Source: Lichenostomus cassidix (Eukaryota; Chordata; Aves; Passeriformes; Meliphagidae). Taken from it: a stretch of DNA of 64,000 nucleotides. Location: the NCBI GenBank assembly GCA_008360975.2, contig CM039194.1, forward strand, positions 8,542,426 through 8,606,425, written 5' to 3'. The notes beneath the pieces were generated by a model. That model saw only the letters and a program-made list of their open reading frames with translations, was not told where the DNA came from and did not search any database. How positions within the stretch are numbered: the first letter of the stretch is position 1; each line of letters starts with the position of its first letter. Shown one piece after another: positions 46,749 to 59,857 of the stretch. Made by a program: the position numbers and the translations under genes.

Positions 46749-49700
46749 TGCTCCTGCTCAGGACCAGGGGGAGCAGAGCACCTGACAATCTCACAGCACA
46801 CAGGGAAGCCCAGCTGCATCCCACACTGGGTCTGCCGGGTGAGGATGTTGCACAGCTTGAGCAACAAGATGCACACACTTGCTGCTCTTAACTGATGAAG
46901 GGCACTTCATCGTAATTTACATCAGAGATTGAAAAAATGCATGTTGATGAGTTTCTGGGAGCTGGAATCTTGCAGGTGTCAGGAGAGAACCACATGGATT
47001 GAGCAGGGAAGTGTTATTTCTGCTGGTGGTGTTTAGACACAAGGTTAAGCAACCTCCCCTGTCCCCCAACTGCAGAGGTGACCAGGGCTGAGAGATTTCT
47101 CTGCTCTTTCCTAATTAGAGGCAGATAATCACTGTGACAGTGATAAATGTTACTGAACGCAGCAAATTTAATATTACAAATATTATAGTGTGGTTTTTAC
47201 TGCTGTGTCACAGCCCTCTGTAGCACATTCAACACTCAGATTATGAAGGAAGGTTTTAAAGATTTTCCTTGTAAAAAGCAACAAGCCCCAGACAAGGTTA
47301 CTCCAAGGCTCAGAGATCTAATTAGCAGACTGCTGCTTAAGCAGAGCATGCCTCCAACTTTCTGGTTATGGTTCTTGCATCGTGTTTAAATTCCAGCAAT
47401 ATATGGAAAGCAGCAATTCAGCATTAACGCCCTGCTGGATATTACAGATTTATTTTCATTTAGTTTGCATAAATACAGAGAAACCCCAAATCCAGGAACA
47501 AGTATTGCACATTACTTGATAAGTAAATTACAGATTTTTGGAGAGTTTTTTTCTTTCTAATTGCACAGCCATGAATAAAATTATTTTATAACAAAAAGGG
47601 ATGCAAGATCCCACAGCACCTGAGTAGTGCTGATGGTGCCAGTATGGTGCACTGGTGTTTTGCATCCCACAGGAAGGTTGTGGATGTTTCCTGTGGACAT
47701 ACTCAACCCATACCAGAGATGGATAAATGCTCTCCAGCTCTCCGCACACAAAAAAGCCAGACACCAGCTTGCACAGCTCAAGAAAGACTGGGAAAAAGTG
47801 CACACCAAGCAAAAACGGAGTAAAACTCCAAAATAACAACAGGAAAATGGCACCCAGGGGCAGTAAAGGGTAGGAAAGAGAAGTGCAGACAAAGGTTCAG
47901 TAAAGAAAACATCTCAAAATCCTCTCCCATATGGAAAACAGGACAAAGCATGGTATTCCTTTTACAGCACTATATCAAGACCCACAGCAGGGATCAATAA
48001 TACTTAATCAACTATGCAGCAACAGAACTTCAAAATTATTACAGTTAAGGTTTACCTTTAAATGTGGGCAAGGTCACACTTGCAGGAGTACAATGCCTCT
48101 CACTGCTTGATGTTCCCAACTTTATAGTCCTAAATATCCACTTTTCTATCAAAATCCTTGAATCATAGCTGAGCACTGATTGAAGGATCAGTTTCTGTCC
48201 TTCTCTACAATATAATGCCATGTATTAGACTGCTGGGAACAGAGAGAAAAGGTTACTCAGAACCTCCTTAGGCTCTGTGGATGTTACAAACAATTTTGAT
48301 TTCCCAGATTCTAAGCAGCTGATTTCCTCTGACCAGGACTTCCAGCTGGGTGAGCAGCAGACCCCTGAAACGTCTAATGAAGGAGCAATAGGAAAACCAC
48401 AAATCTTAGCAATAATTTCCTTTTTCACTGTAGTTACACTGTTAATGTCACACTCCTAGGAAGGGACTGTAATGCTACTTGAATGGACAACAAGGCAATG
48501 CAATTAAATTGTCAGCTCTGTGTGTGGCTCTTATAGACTAGAATAGTCTAATTTTAAATTATAATGATTTACTGTAGACATTGCCCAAGCAAACTTCACA
48601 TTTCATAGTTATCTCTTCATTTTAAATTACTGCAAGGCAACATGCACAGATCTTACCTACATGCTACCTAAAACATGACATTTGAGTAAAAACCTATTGC
48701 AACAACTATGTGCACTGAAAGTTGGTGTAACTGAGAAAATAAATCAGCAGATTGATTCCTCACAAGACCAAATCCATATCAGGTATCTCTTTCTCTACAG
48801 TTTTACATTTTTAACTGTGGTACATCATTACCCTCCCTCACTGAACTTCCCTTTTCTACAACAGAAGGGAAGGTGACCTGTCTGTTACACTTATTTGAAG
48901 TCCCATTTGCTTATTTTCTTAGGAAAATAGAAGTTCCCTGGTCAGTATAGCCCTCCATGTGAAATCTGCAGCACAGCATGAACCCAGCAATGCCAACAGC
49001 AAGAGCGAAGCAACCTCAGGTTGCCAAAGAACACACACAGTTATTCAAATTAGCGATTGATTTTTAAAGTTTTAACAAATTTCCCAGTTAAGCTATGCAC
49101 ATACAAAACATACCAAAAAGCACTGTTACACTTTGGGATGGAAGATAACAGTGCAAACACATCTACATATCTTTTACTTATGAATATATTTGCAAAATAA
49201 TTACATGGCAGGAAGGCTAATTTAATTAAAAATAATGCAATATAAACAGTTGTGCAAATTTAATATTCTATGCATGCCTTATTTCTTACTCCACTGGAAG
49301 TGTTTTTTTCTTGATTCAGATCCAGGTGGCACAAGGTTTGCAAATAAGCCAAAACACACAGCACTGGTATTTCAATAAACAGCGTGATACAGAAATACTA
49401 CTCTGAGACTATTAATAGTGTTGAAACAAAAATATTAATGTTGGTATTCCATTAATTTTTTCTGGAATGCATGAATGGTTTCCAGGTTGTCCATGATTTT
49501 ATCTTGCCCTTTTTTGGTTAACTACCACTTTGTACAAGATAAGTAACAAATGTGTGACTCTCCAATAAAGTCCCTGCCTAGCTCAGAAAGATATCCACTT
49601 AGTGAACTTAGCTCACTAGGAATCCAATTTTCCTTAGACAGCAAAAGAAGCAGGAGGGCACAGCAGAATCCTCAGACTGTTCTATCCAGTTCAGAGTGTA

Positions 49701-52700
49701 ATTTTTTACCCCATCAGCCCTACTGGCAAAGCTCTCTCAAGTATGTACCATCTACAGAGGTATAGAGCTCACTGATACTGGAGGAGAGCACTCGCCTTCA
49801 CTCCCCAGAGGAGGTTTTTGCCCCAGGCAGCTTTTCCCACTCGTTGCAAGAATAGTCTTGTAGAAGTGGCTGTTCAAGTCCTCAGTGTAGCAATGAAATG
49901 TTGGAAAGGTCATCTTGCCTGTAATAACTCTGCCATGTCCTTCAGATGTGCATGGCCCTCCCAGCCTTTGAAGGTTTTTGCATTTTAAATTACTACAAGC
50001 CAGATTTTATTGAACTGAAGGGGTTAGAAGAGATTTTTTGAGATTTACAGAGGGACCTCAACCCATTGGAGAAATGGGCCACCAGGAACTACATGAAGGT
50101 GAGCAAAGAGAATTGCCAGAGATTCAAAAAAGGATGTTCAGTCTAACAGGATGGAAAGGCTTGACTCCCTCAACCCAAAGACTGTGCTCTCTTTGGATAG
50201 CTTTAAGAAGACACAGCTTAATTATGGACTCATGGCATAAGTTCTCATTCAGAACTCAAGTTCTGAGACCTCCTGTTCCCCTTTCCACAGGCATCTCTGC
50301 CCAGTAGGACCCACTGCTTCACCAACAGAGAACAATGCTTTTGTCCAAGCTGGGAGCAAACTGCTCTGTTTTAAAAGGAGGAGGTGTATCCAAACACCCC
50401 TGGCATGCATTTCAGATATGCAATAAATTTCCCATCAGCGACTCCATCCATCTCTCCCTTGCCATAGAGCTGTGTGCATTGTTTACAGATAAATGAGAAT
50501 GAAATGTAAACTCCTCTCAGATGAGTAAGATATACAGGCTGTGTCACTGGGGCTCTGCAACAAGCATTTATATAAAACAACAGCTTATGAATGGATGGAA
50601 GAGCAGCTACTTCTATTTTGTGGAGACACTCATCCCTGTCTGATGCAGAAATATTATTACAACAGGGCCCAGCTGGAATTGTTCATAAAGTTCAGGATTT
50701 TATTTCAAGTGCACCAGTCTAATTTCACAGATGTACACACGAGTATATGAATTTCTGTGGAGACATGATGTTAGCCCAATGATACTGAAATTTATTAAAG
50801 AGAGGTTCTAAAATAGCAATTTCACTACTTCTATTCCTGCAGGAATGGTATCAAATGCTGTCAACATGAATCAGTTGGTTGATCTGGAGCTTTTTGTTTA
50901 CTGAAGAATTCAACCATCTTTCACTGTTGAATGTAAAAATGTGCACCCCCAGCTCATGTGCTGAGCATTGTGCCCCACATGCCCAACACCTACCAGCTGA
51001 TGCAGGGACTGAGATTTGGGCAGCTTTGGGCACTCATGGATTTGGGGAGGAAGCACTGGAAAGCTCTAAGGGAGGACTGCTGGGGAGCTCCCATCAGAAA
51101 ACAAGGTGCACAGCTTAAATAATCAGCAACTAAGCTCTTCTCAGAACTTCAGAAGAAAGACAAGCAGGGTGCTAAATAACCAAACTGCCATCTCTCCACT
51201 CCTCCAGTTGCAAATTGAGAACTTTCCATGACAGCCCCATTATTAATGCTATAAATCTGTTACACGTTTTATTCAAACATGCAGACAGGGATCCACGACC
51301 CTTGTGACAGGTAATTTACTTTAAGGGACTTAGAGGAGAAACCTTGTAAATCAGTTTGCCATTTTAAAAAGGTAAAACTCCCAGCTTGAGATGAAATAAC
51401 TTAAATTATCTTTCTATGTATCTTAGATTGGGGAAGAACTGTGGGTTTAAGAATTGTGTTGAGATTTTATTAGTGCCTGAGACACTGGGATAGTTTGCTG
51501 CACTTGAGGGCTCCCTATGCTTTGAGAAAAGATATCCAAAATAATTTATCATCTGTAATGTTTGCACCAAGCATTTGTTCTCATTGATCCCTTTCATGCA
51601 CAAATGAAAAATAAAGATGTGAATGCATTTTTCTGACACATGCATTTTTTTCTTTCTTATCACTGAAAAAAGAAATCTGACTCCTCATTTCAGTCTGCAG
51701 AATAAAGTCCTGAACATTAGGATTTTGCATTTGAAGATGGCATAGCTCCTCATCCTGGGCTGGGATAAAGACATCCTGGGCATTTTCCTTGCCTGTCCCT
51801 GGGTTTGTACCCCCAGAACCTACACCTGATTCACAAATTTAATCAGTAAGTGGCACACACGTATCTACAGCTTTGGATCTGTCTCAAAATGTACCACAGA
51901 AGATCCATCTATTAATACCCTAAACAGGATTTGATGAACTTGCCACAAATCAGCAACAGCTAAAAAATGGGTAGGATTTTGTGGCTTCACTAGATGCAGA
52001 ACTGCAAATCAGGATGGTCTTCTTTTTCTTTCTTTTTTTCCCTAGATTTTTCTATTTATTCTCATTTGGCTATTTATTAACATTTATTTTTTTAACATAA
52101 TTTGGATTTTTATGAAACTTCAGGGATGCCCAAGTGGATCTCCATCTCCCACTGAGAAGTCCCTGAAAATCTGCTCTTAAGCTTCAGAACTCCCATCAGG
52201 TATTAATGCCCTTTCTGAGTGTTTTAATGCATGTGACAACATGATGTGTATCACATGGTGTTGTCCTCTAACTCTCCCTAGAGCAAAGAGTGAGGACCAG
52301 CAAGATGTTCTGGTTTTTAAAACTATATATAAAATTAATTCAATAATACTTCTACAGTAAGAAACAGCTTGGCAGGCAGAGCCAGGCAGGTTGCAAGAAA
52401 AAATGGACATAAACCCATGATCTTGAGAAGAACACAAAGGTTGTTCATTGCAGAGTATTCCTGTCCTAAAACAACTCCCAAACACACCACCAGCCATCAC
52501 GTAAGGTCAGAACTTGGATCAAGCCATTAGGGACCATCTTTTTTTTACCTTCTGCATAAAATAGTAAGGGTAGGTACACACCATGATCTCAGCCTCACAG
52601 TAAACAAGAGCAACTTTCATTTCAATAATTAAATTTGTGGGCTTAAATGGAAAATGGAGAACCAAAACCTTCTCCAGCTCAGCGCATGCCTGTGAACAGT

Positions 52701-53248
52701 TCTGCTCTCTGCAGTGTCATTTCACATTCATGAAATAAATGAAATATATGTAATTGGAAAACTTGAAATGAATTTTAAACCCATTAGCAACAGCATAATA
52801 TTTACCCTAAATGACAATGTTTCTCATGAGATAAGAAAAACACACAGGGTCCTACGGCAGTGGCACTGTCCTGGAATGAATGAGCAGGGAGGAAGCAGCC
52901 CTGGGTTTCACTGCAGGCTCTCACCCTCGGGGCTGGGATGAGGAGGAGAAAACAGTTTGCAATCCACACCTGGCAAAGAATTCCTTACCAAAGAAAAAAG
53001 CAATTTCTTTCTACAAGTTCTACAGCACTTCATTTATGAAATGACAATGCCACCAGATTGCCAGAGAGTGCTTCGGGTCTGCCTGCAGAGCTCTTGCTCA
53101 TCACCAAACATTTCTAACAGAATACATGATATAGACACTTGCAAATAGATCCACGTCTGTGTAGAAGGTTTAAACAGACTGACTTGCAATGATATGGATG
53201 ATTACTGTATTAACATTGTGAATTCTTAAAAGTGTCATAAAAAATTCA

Positions 53249-53294
53249 CACACATAAATACATATATACCCCCCCATATATATATATACATATT
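53249..53294 (+). repeat. CA/TA-rich microsatellite
   Basis: ACACACATAAATACATATAT is followed by a C7 run and then an alternating AT tract of about 16 bases. Confidence 0.9.
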
Positions 53295-55317
53295 ACTGTG
53301 CTGCAGCTGGCTATAGAGCATCCTAAGTGTTAATTCAGGCATCCAGAAACCCAGAACTTACCACTTCCATTGCTGATCCTCACACAACACAATCAATCCA
53401 CTTGCTGATTCAAGAAAAAAAAGGCTTAAACTATTTTTTTCCCCCCATCACAGTAACTATTCTTGGTGTTCAAAGGAGGCCAGGAGGAAAAACAAGGCTG
53501 GGAGATGGAAAAAGAAATAATTCAGGAAATAATGCAGTATAATTCAGGACATACCAAAAATCCAAACAAGACTACCCAAAAAAACCCCATGGGAGCGTTA
53601 GCCTCAGAATACCCTGTCCAATGCCAGTCACTATAATTTAACCTCTTCTCCTCAGGATCATGTTTTCTTTCTCCCCTGCTTAGTCCTGTATTAGATATTC
53701 CTGCCTAGCACAGGCATAACCCCAACACTGAGAGTTCAGCAAAGGCATGGGACAGACTGTGACTCCATTGTCTGACTGCTCACCAGGCAAGGGCTGTTAC
53801 AGCGCCATGAACAACCTCACATGATGTTTCTCTCCAAAACAGAGGGTCCCTGCACACTACCTGCTCTTAAATGTCAGGAAACATCTTTCCTGGAATGTCA
53901 ATCTCCTGTTCAATCTCCTACTGAAGGCCACAGGCTGAAGTTCTCCAAAAGAAATGTGTAGCTATCCACATTTTGCAGGAAAGAAATCTCTGCCAGTGTC
54001 CTGTGATGCACCACCTGGTCCTTTTGCAGCTCCCAGCAACACATGCTGAGCCCTTTAACTGATGCACAGAGCATCCAGCTCTGCTCCTTCCTCTCATCCT
54101 CATAAATCCCTTTGCAACTTGGGAAGAATATGTTCCTGCTGGGACTTCTGCTAACCACCTTCTCCTAATCTTGCAAGATTTCTCACACTCTGCAAGCTAC
54201 TGCTACAACATTTATCTCCCACAACTGTTAAAGAATAAAAAAAGGATGGTGTCATGTTGAATGAGACAGGATTTGAATCTTTATCTAGTTTTCAGCTCTG
54301 ATATAAGAATGCTTCTAAGCTTCCTTTCCTGCAGCTTCACAGTCATTTTCTTCCACGTAAAATATTTGCAAAAGAACCCCACATGCTGCTTACTAAATAT
54401 TATCTTGCACTGAATCAAGGCATTACAAAGAGCCCAGTGGTGTGTGTAGTGCAGTGGATGTGATCACCCTGTTGGAAACAGTTCACATCTGTGCCATCCA
54501 CATAAGGAACTAACAATCCCACTAATTGCAGCAGGTAATGAATTTTAAGATATTGGTAGTTAGGTTCTGTGGTGTTTTCTGCAGGCCAGACCACCTGGGA
54601 AGAGAGTGAGCATCTGTGCAGTGATGAACTGGGAATGCTGGGATCTGTCTCTTCTGAAAAGATCTCTGACCTTTTAGACTGAGAGGAAGTTTGGATGTTT
54701 GGGTTGCACATAGAAACAAGAAGACATGAACTGTACATTTGCATAAAGAGGTATGGACATTAGGAGAGAAAAGGGCAAAAGTTAATGCAAGCCATATTCA
54801 TAAAAAAGCTTCATTTTTTTAAATTAAAAAAATATATTTTAATCTTTTAAATTAGGTCTGGTTTATGGGTGATGGGCAGTTAATACTATATAGTCATAGT
54901 AATAAATACTCCACAATAATGTTAAAAGGAAGCAAGCAAGACACATGCTCTAGGGCTGCATGTGAATTTCTAAAATTTAAGACTAAATCAATTCTATGTT
55001 TACAGCAATCAGCCCATACCTGGAGGGACAGAAGTGTTCTAGTAAACTACAGCTGACATCCACAATGAACAATTCAATTTCTTCAAGATTCAATAAATGA
55101 TAATCTGAAGGGTGAAGTTCCCAATGCTGACAGCTGCCAGGTGAGAAAAGGGATTTGCTTTTTATTAAAGACAGAGAAAGAACCAATAGGCTTTTATTCA
55201 CTGGGATCTAAACAAATATATGCTGACAAGTTCAACATTTTGGAGGGGGTTTTTATTGTTAATTTTTGAGTATTGTCTTGGTTAATTTGTTTTTTTTTTT
55301 TCTGTGAGATTATAAAA

Positions 55318-55442
55318 TGACAAGGTCAGGTTGGACAAGGCTTGGAGCAACCTGGTCTAGTGGAAGGTGTCCCTGCCCATGGCAGGATGAAATGAACTTT
55401 AAAGGTCCTTTTCCAACCCAAGCAGTTCTGACATTCCATGAC
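55318..55442 (+). mobile_element. CR1 LINE short 3'-end fragment
   Basis: It reads AGGTTGGACAAGGCTTGG, AGCAACCTGGTCTAGTGG, AAGGTGTCCCTGCCCATGG and TTCCAACCCAAGCAGTTCTG. It is forward-oriented, and the usual GGGGTTGGA segment after the CATGGCAGG block is shortened. Confidence 0.92.
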
Positions 55443-56413
55443 TTTGCTGTTGTAATGAGTTGCTGTGCACAGCAGATCTCATGACTTTGACCTGTCATGT
55501 TTATGACTATCTTACAGTGAAACTATAGACCTTTCCACACAGGAAATCCCATTCCAGACCTACACAAAGGGCTACTTTTATACAACCAGAAAACTCACAC
55601 AAACAGCGTTTTCAAGAATTTTTCTCCCTCCACTGCCACAATGGAGAAGTCCTCTCTCCTCACAGCCCCTGAGCACCCAAACTGCCAAGCAAATTCCTGC
55701 AGAGCCAGCGAAGAAATAAAATACCATGAGGATGGGCAACTTTGAACTACATTAGGCTGTTATTAATGTTAAGTCCATGACAAATCTATTAAGCCCTGTA
55801 AAGCTCCATAAATGGCTTGCCAGGCTGTGAGAACAGAATGGTCCAACTACCTTGTGCAGCAATTCATACTCTTATATAAAAGATTTGGTTTGTGTAAGTG
55901 TTAAACCTGTGACTAGAATGATTTAAAACTGCGCTACAAAATACACTGTGTTCTTCCCATTTCACAGCTACTAAAAATATTGTTTATAAGCCATTAATCT
56001 CTAAGAAAAAAGGCAGATATTTTGAGAGTTCTCCAGCAAAGGCTGTGTTTGCATTAATTAAAAAAACCCCATAATCAAGCAACCAGCCAAAATCAAAACC
56101 CCACTTTGAAACTGATAATATATAACGCTTGGAAACTGGCACTTCACCCTTTTACTCAAAATATTGCTGGACATCTGGAAGTTATTAGATACAGTAATAA
56201 TTTCTACTTTGCCTCCAGTCTACATTTTTCCTCTGGGTCACTCATGAAACATTTTTAATCCTATAAAATAGAAACCTAAATCAAAAAGTATTGATTCCAG
56301 GTATCTTTTCTTCCTCTCCCTGACTCCAAGCACTCTCTCTGCTGGGCTGGTTCCTTGCACAGCTCCATTGCATACTCAGGTAGGTGCACACTGTGATCCC
56401 AGATGTGCAAGAC

Positions 56414-56605
56414 ATGGAATCACAGAATCCTTGGATTGGAAGGGACCCTAAAGATGATCTCATTCCACCCCTGCCATGGGCAGAGACAGCTTCCAGGGAC
56501 ACCCTCCACCATCCCAGGTTGCTCCAAGCCTCATCCAACCTGGCCTTGGACACTTCCAGGGATGGGGCAGCCACAGCTTCTCTGGGCAACCTATGCCAGG
56601 GCCAT
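56414..56605 (-). mobile_element. CR1 LINE 3'-end fragment
   Basis: Reverse-oriented copy with GGAATCACAGAATCCTTGG, TTGGAAGGGACCCTAAAG, GCCATGGGCAGAGACAGC, CATCCCAGGTTGCTCCAAGC and CCACAGCTTCTCTGGGC. An extra CTTCCAGGGACACC stretch lies in the UTR part. Confidence 0.94.
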
Positions 56606-57793
56606 TACCTTCTTATTTTTACCATCCCAAAATTAACTTGGCTGAAATGTCACCCCATTAAACAAACATGTAGGTGACATTTTCTAGCCACAGAAATATT
56701 TGAAAGAAGATAAAGTTTGAACATAGAAGTCACAAAGTCCTTAATCAGTACTAACAGACAATGAAAGGCAAAATATCATCATCTGGACGAATGTGAATCT
56801 GGGGTAGTTCTCAATCAACCATAAATATTAAAATCCTCATACATCTTCTCACAGTCCAGGTATAAATTATGACTACTTGGCCAAATTCCAACTTAGTTAA
56901 TTACAATCTCACATAAAATAATATCCTGTCTAATTTAATTGGAGTATGACATAATAGGGGATTTATATTAATCAAAAAATTCTGGAATAATAATTCATTT
57001 AAGGAGCAATTTCATTACAGAATTCTATCTATTAGTGGCAATTTTTACCAAAAATGTGAGTTGTAACCACCACCTCAGTATATTTTTGTAGTGATCTGGT
57101 TTTGGGTTTTATGCGATTCACATCCCTGTAGCGCTTGAGTATCTTCTATGTGAAATCAATAACAATATCAAACCCTATAACTGGGTAATGAAGTTTCTAA
57201 AATGACAACAGAGCTGAGATCTCTTCTCTTGCACCCTTGTTCTCTTCTGCTGTCATTTTAATTTCAGGGTTTTGCCTATGTGTTTTTTTTCTCATTGTTT
57301 TTGTTGGTTTTTCTTACAACCAGACCAACACTTGTAAAAGAAGCCTTGCAGAATCTGACATCAGATCTGATGCCTGGAAAGAGTTGGGGTTTTCTGTCAC
57401 GGAGCTTGTAACAAGTGGATCAAATCCTTAAACAGCAACCAAATCATTGCTGAAGCCAGGAGAACAGTGAGGTGGGAAGAGAGTTTAATGGAAGGAGAAC
57501 ACATGTTGACAACACAAAACTGGAAATTAGTTCAGAGCAGCAAAGAGAAGCGTGGAAAAGCTGACATCATTTCCCCCGACAGCAGTGTGGTGGCCACAGC
57601 TGCTTCCCATCTATTGATCCTGGTAAGCATGGCAGCCCTGTGTCCATTCCAGACAGACTCTGGCTGCACATCAGGAAAACTCCACTGACTCCAACAGCAT
57701 TGCCAGTCCAGTGATGTCACATTTCCCTTTGCATTCAAACACCTCAAAACAGCATCAGTGCAGCAAATTATGTTCTTTGGGCTTGAGGCCATG

Positions 57794-57859
57794 GGGATGG
57801 ATGGATGGATGGATGGATGGATGGACAGATGGATGGACGGATGGATGGACAGATGGATG
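57794..57859 (+). repeat. GGAT/ATGG tetranucleotide microsatellite
   Basis: About 16 tetramer units of GGAT, with the later part interrupted by GGAC, AGAT and GGACGG variants that themselves recur. Confidence 0.97.
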
Positions 57860-59807
57860 CCATCCCTGATTCATGGCATCATCTACCTGAAGCACCCAAG
57901 CCCCTGACATCCACTCTGCTGCTGGGCTGCCTAGAACACACCTGACATACCAAACTGGGGCTCCAAGCTAAAACTCTGATGCACATTAGGTTATTACCCT
58001 TTAATCCACCTGCCCAAGGGGCCCCCACTGCTTTGGGCAGTTGGTTCCCTTCTGTGCCTGGCTGGGCACAGGCATCCAGCCTGAACTGTGCATAAACCAC
58101 AAGCTGGGCAGTAAAACCTCAGGTAAATAAATGCAACCCAGAAGAAGTTGCTACTGTGGAAAGTTCACAGCTGAAACAAAAGCTTGGTGACAGCAGGTAG
58201 CAGCATGGGGTGTGCTGGGAGTGGTGTGGCTCCCACCCCAGACACACATCCTCCCCTTTTGTTTAATGCTAGGAAAATAAACTTCATTGTAGCAAGAAGC
58301 TTAGATAATTTCTTCACTGAGGTTAGATGCTTCTTTGGCTACACTGACTGCTACCTCCAGCAATAATGCCTTAAATCTCCCTGGGCAGGGTTTGATGGCA
58401 CAGTAATAAAAATGTCTGTGCCCTGTTTATGCCTCAGGTGCTCCCCCTGCAACAGTGGGGATGAACAACGTTTGATTTTTTTCCTAGTATGGGAACAAAC
58501 TCGCCTGTCATCCCTATTTCCTCTCAATTTCTTTCCTTTACTTTCATTGCTGGAAAAGCAGATTTGGAGTTTGCTGGGTGTGGCTGGCATCTCCCAGAGG
58601 GTTTGCACATCAGCCACCAGCTCTCTGGGTCACTGAGGTAGCTCTCTCTGCAAGGCTTTCTGCATTTTTGCCCACCTAAGGGCATTCCAACTATGTCTCT
58701 CCAGTGAAGAACCCTGAACATCATTTCTCCATCTTGATTACACAGCTCAAATGCCCATCTCATTTACATCAAGTTAGACAAGAGGATTCTGGCCCCCAGG
58801 GAGCCCAAAGCCCTAATTTCATTTCATTTAGCCTGCAGTCACAAGATTTTTTTCTGTTGAATTATTACTGGGTAGCATTAAGATGTATGGCCTGCCAAAT
58901 ATGTTTAAATGACTTTTTGGTCCCCATCATCACCAGGAGAAAGCTAACAGGATCTGTCCAATCTATCTAAATAGAGATGGGAGGGAGCTGGGAGGAGATT
59001 GCAGCATTTAATGAAGCAGTAAAGAACCAAGGCTTTCTAAAGAGATGATAGACACTAAATAAGTAAATAAAAAATGGCAACAATGGCCTGAATACCTAAT
59101 TACATTGTCACCACAGCCCTGTTCAAATCAGTTGTATGTGTTTATTCTCTCTGGTTTCTAGGCAGACACAAGCAATCCTTAAATGACGCAGTCCTCTGAC
59201 TGAAGCAACTGCAAAAATGTATTAGAAATATAAAAATCTACAAAAAAAGCTATACAGGCCCATAGGTCACCTGCTACCTCCCACCAGAGCAGAATGGTGC
59301 ATCTGGAACATGTGATGAAGGATGTGGCAAAAGAAATGCCACCTCAGCCTCAGGACATGTCACACCCTGCAGATTCTCACCATCCCCTTAGCTTGGATGT
59401 CCAAGCACAACCAGTAAGTATTTATTTTTTCCTGTGAAATATGTACCACATGTGATTAAGGGCCACAAAACCTTGATGGGAGAGCTGCTACATTTTTTGA
59501 AGGGATAATGGGCAAAGGGAAACAAAAGATAGAGGAAACAGTAATTGTTTACTGATGTTAGAATTGTAGAAGTAAAGTAATTAAGAAAGAATAGGGAAAA
59601 CATTATTGTATTTCCATGTCAGAGAGTGCTTCAGACAGCCCACACACCCTCTGTGTGCATTCTTTACCAAAACTGGGGCACAGACCCAATCTTCAGAAGA
59701 TGCAAGTGTAAAATTGATCCTAGGAAAACCACAGAAAGTTGTTCTACTTGAAATCACTCAAAATAACTAGTTTTAGCTTAAATTCAAGCTGCCAGAAGAT
59801 CCCAGGC

Positions 59808-59857
59808 CCATATTTAAGTGCCATATTTAAGTGCCATATTAACAAAAAAAAAAAAAA
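59808..59857 (+). repeat. 13-bp tandem repeat followed by poly-A
   Basis: CCATATTTAAGTG occurs at 59808 and 59821, then a partial third copy CCATATT, then AAC and a run of A ending near 59857. Confidence 0.92.

Larger units (their letters stand above)
43806..56413 (-). other. FSTL4: FSTL4 long intron, segment 3
   Basis: This segment contains one CR1 fragment (55318-55442), a near-perfect inverted repeat (45582-45609 with 46000-46028), a 15-bp tandem repeat (46706-46748), an AT microsatellite near 53.28 kb and a 41-nt sequence with good splice signals (46365-46405). Otherwise it is AT-rich unique DNA. It could also lie partly beyond the gene if the upstream exons were lost, but nothing in the sequence says so. 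Confidence 0.65.

Noticed and set aside
56281..56677. Minus-strand 102-codon and plus-strand frames
   Set aside because: The minus frame is the decayed CR1 ORF2 tail of the 56414-56605 copy; the plus frames are its shadows.
57879..57950. Possible exon ending at the GTAGATG donor near 57887
   Set aside because: No convincing acceptor or family similarity on the upstream side.
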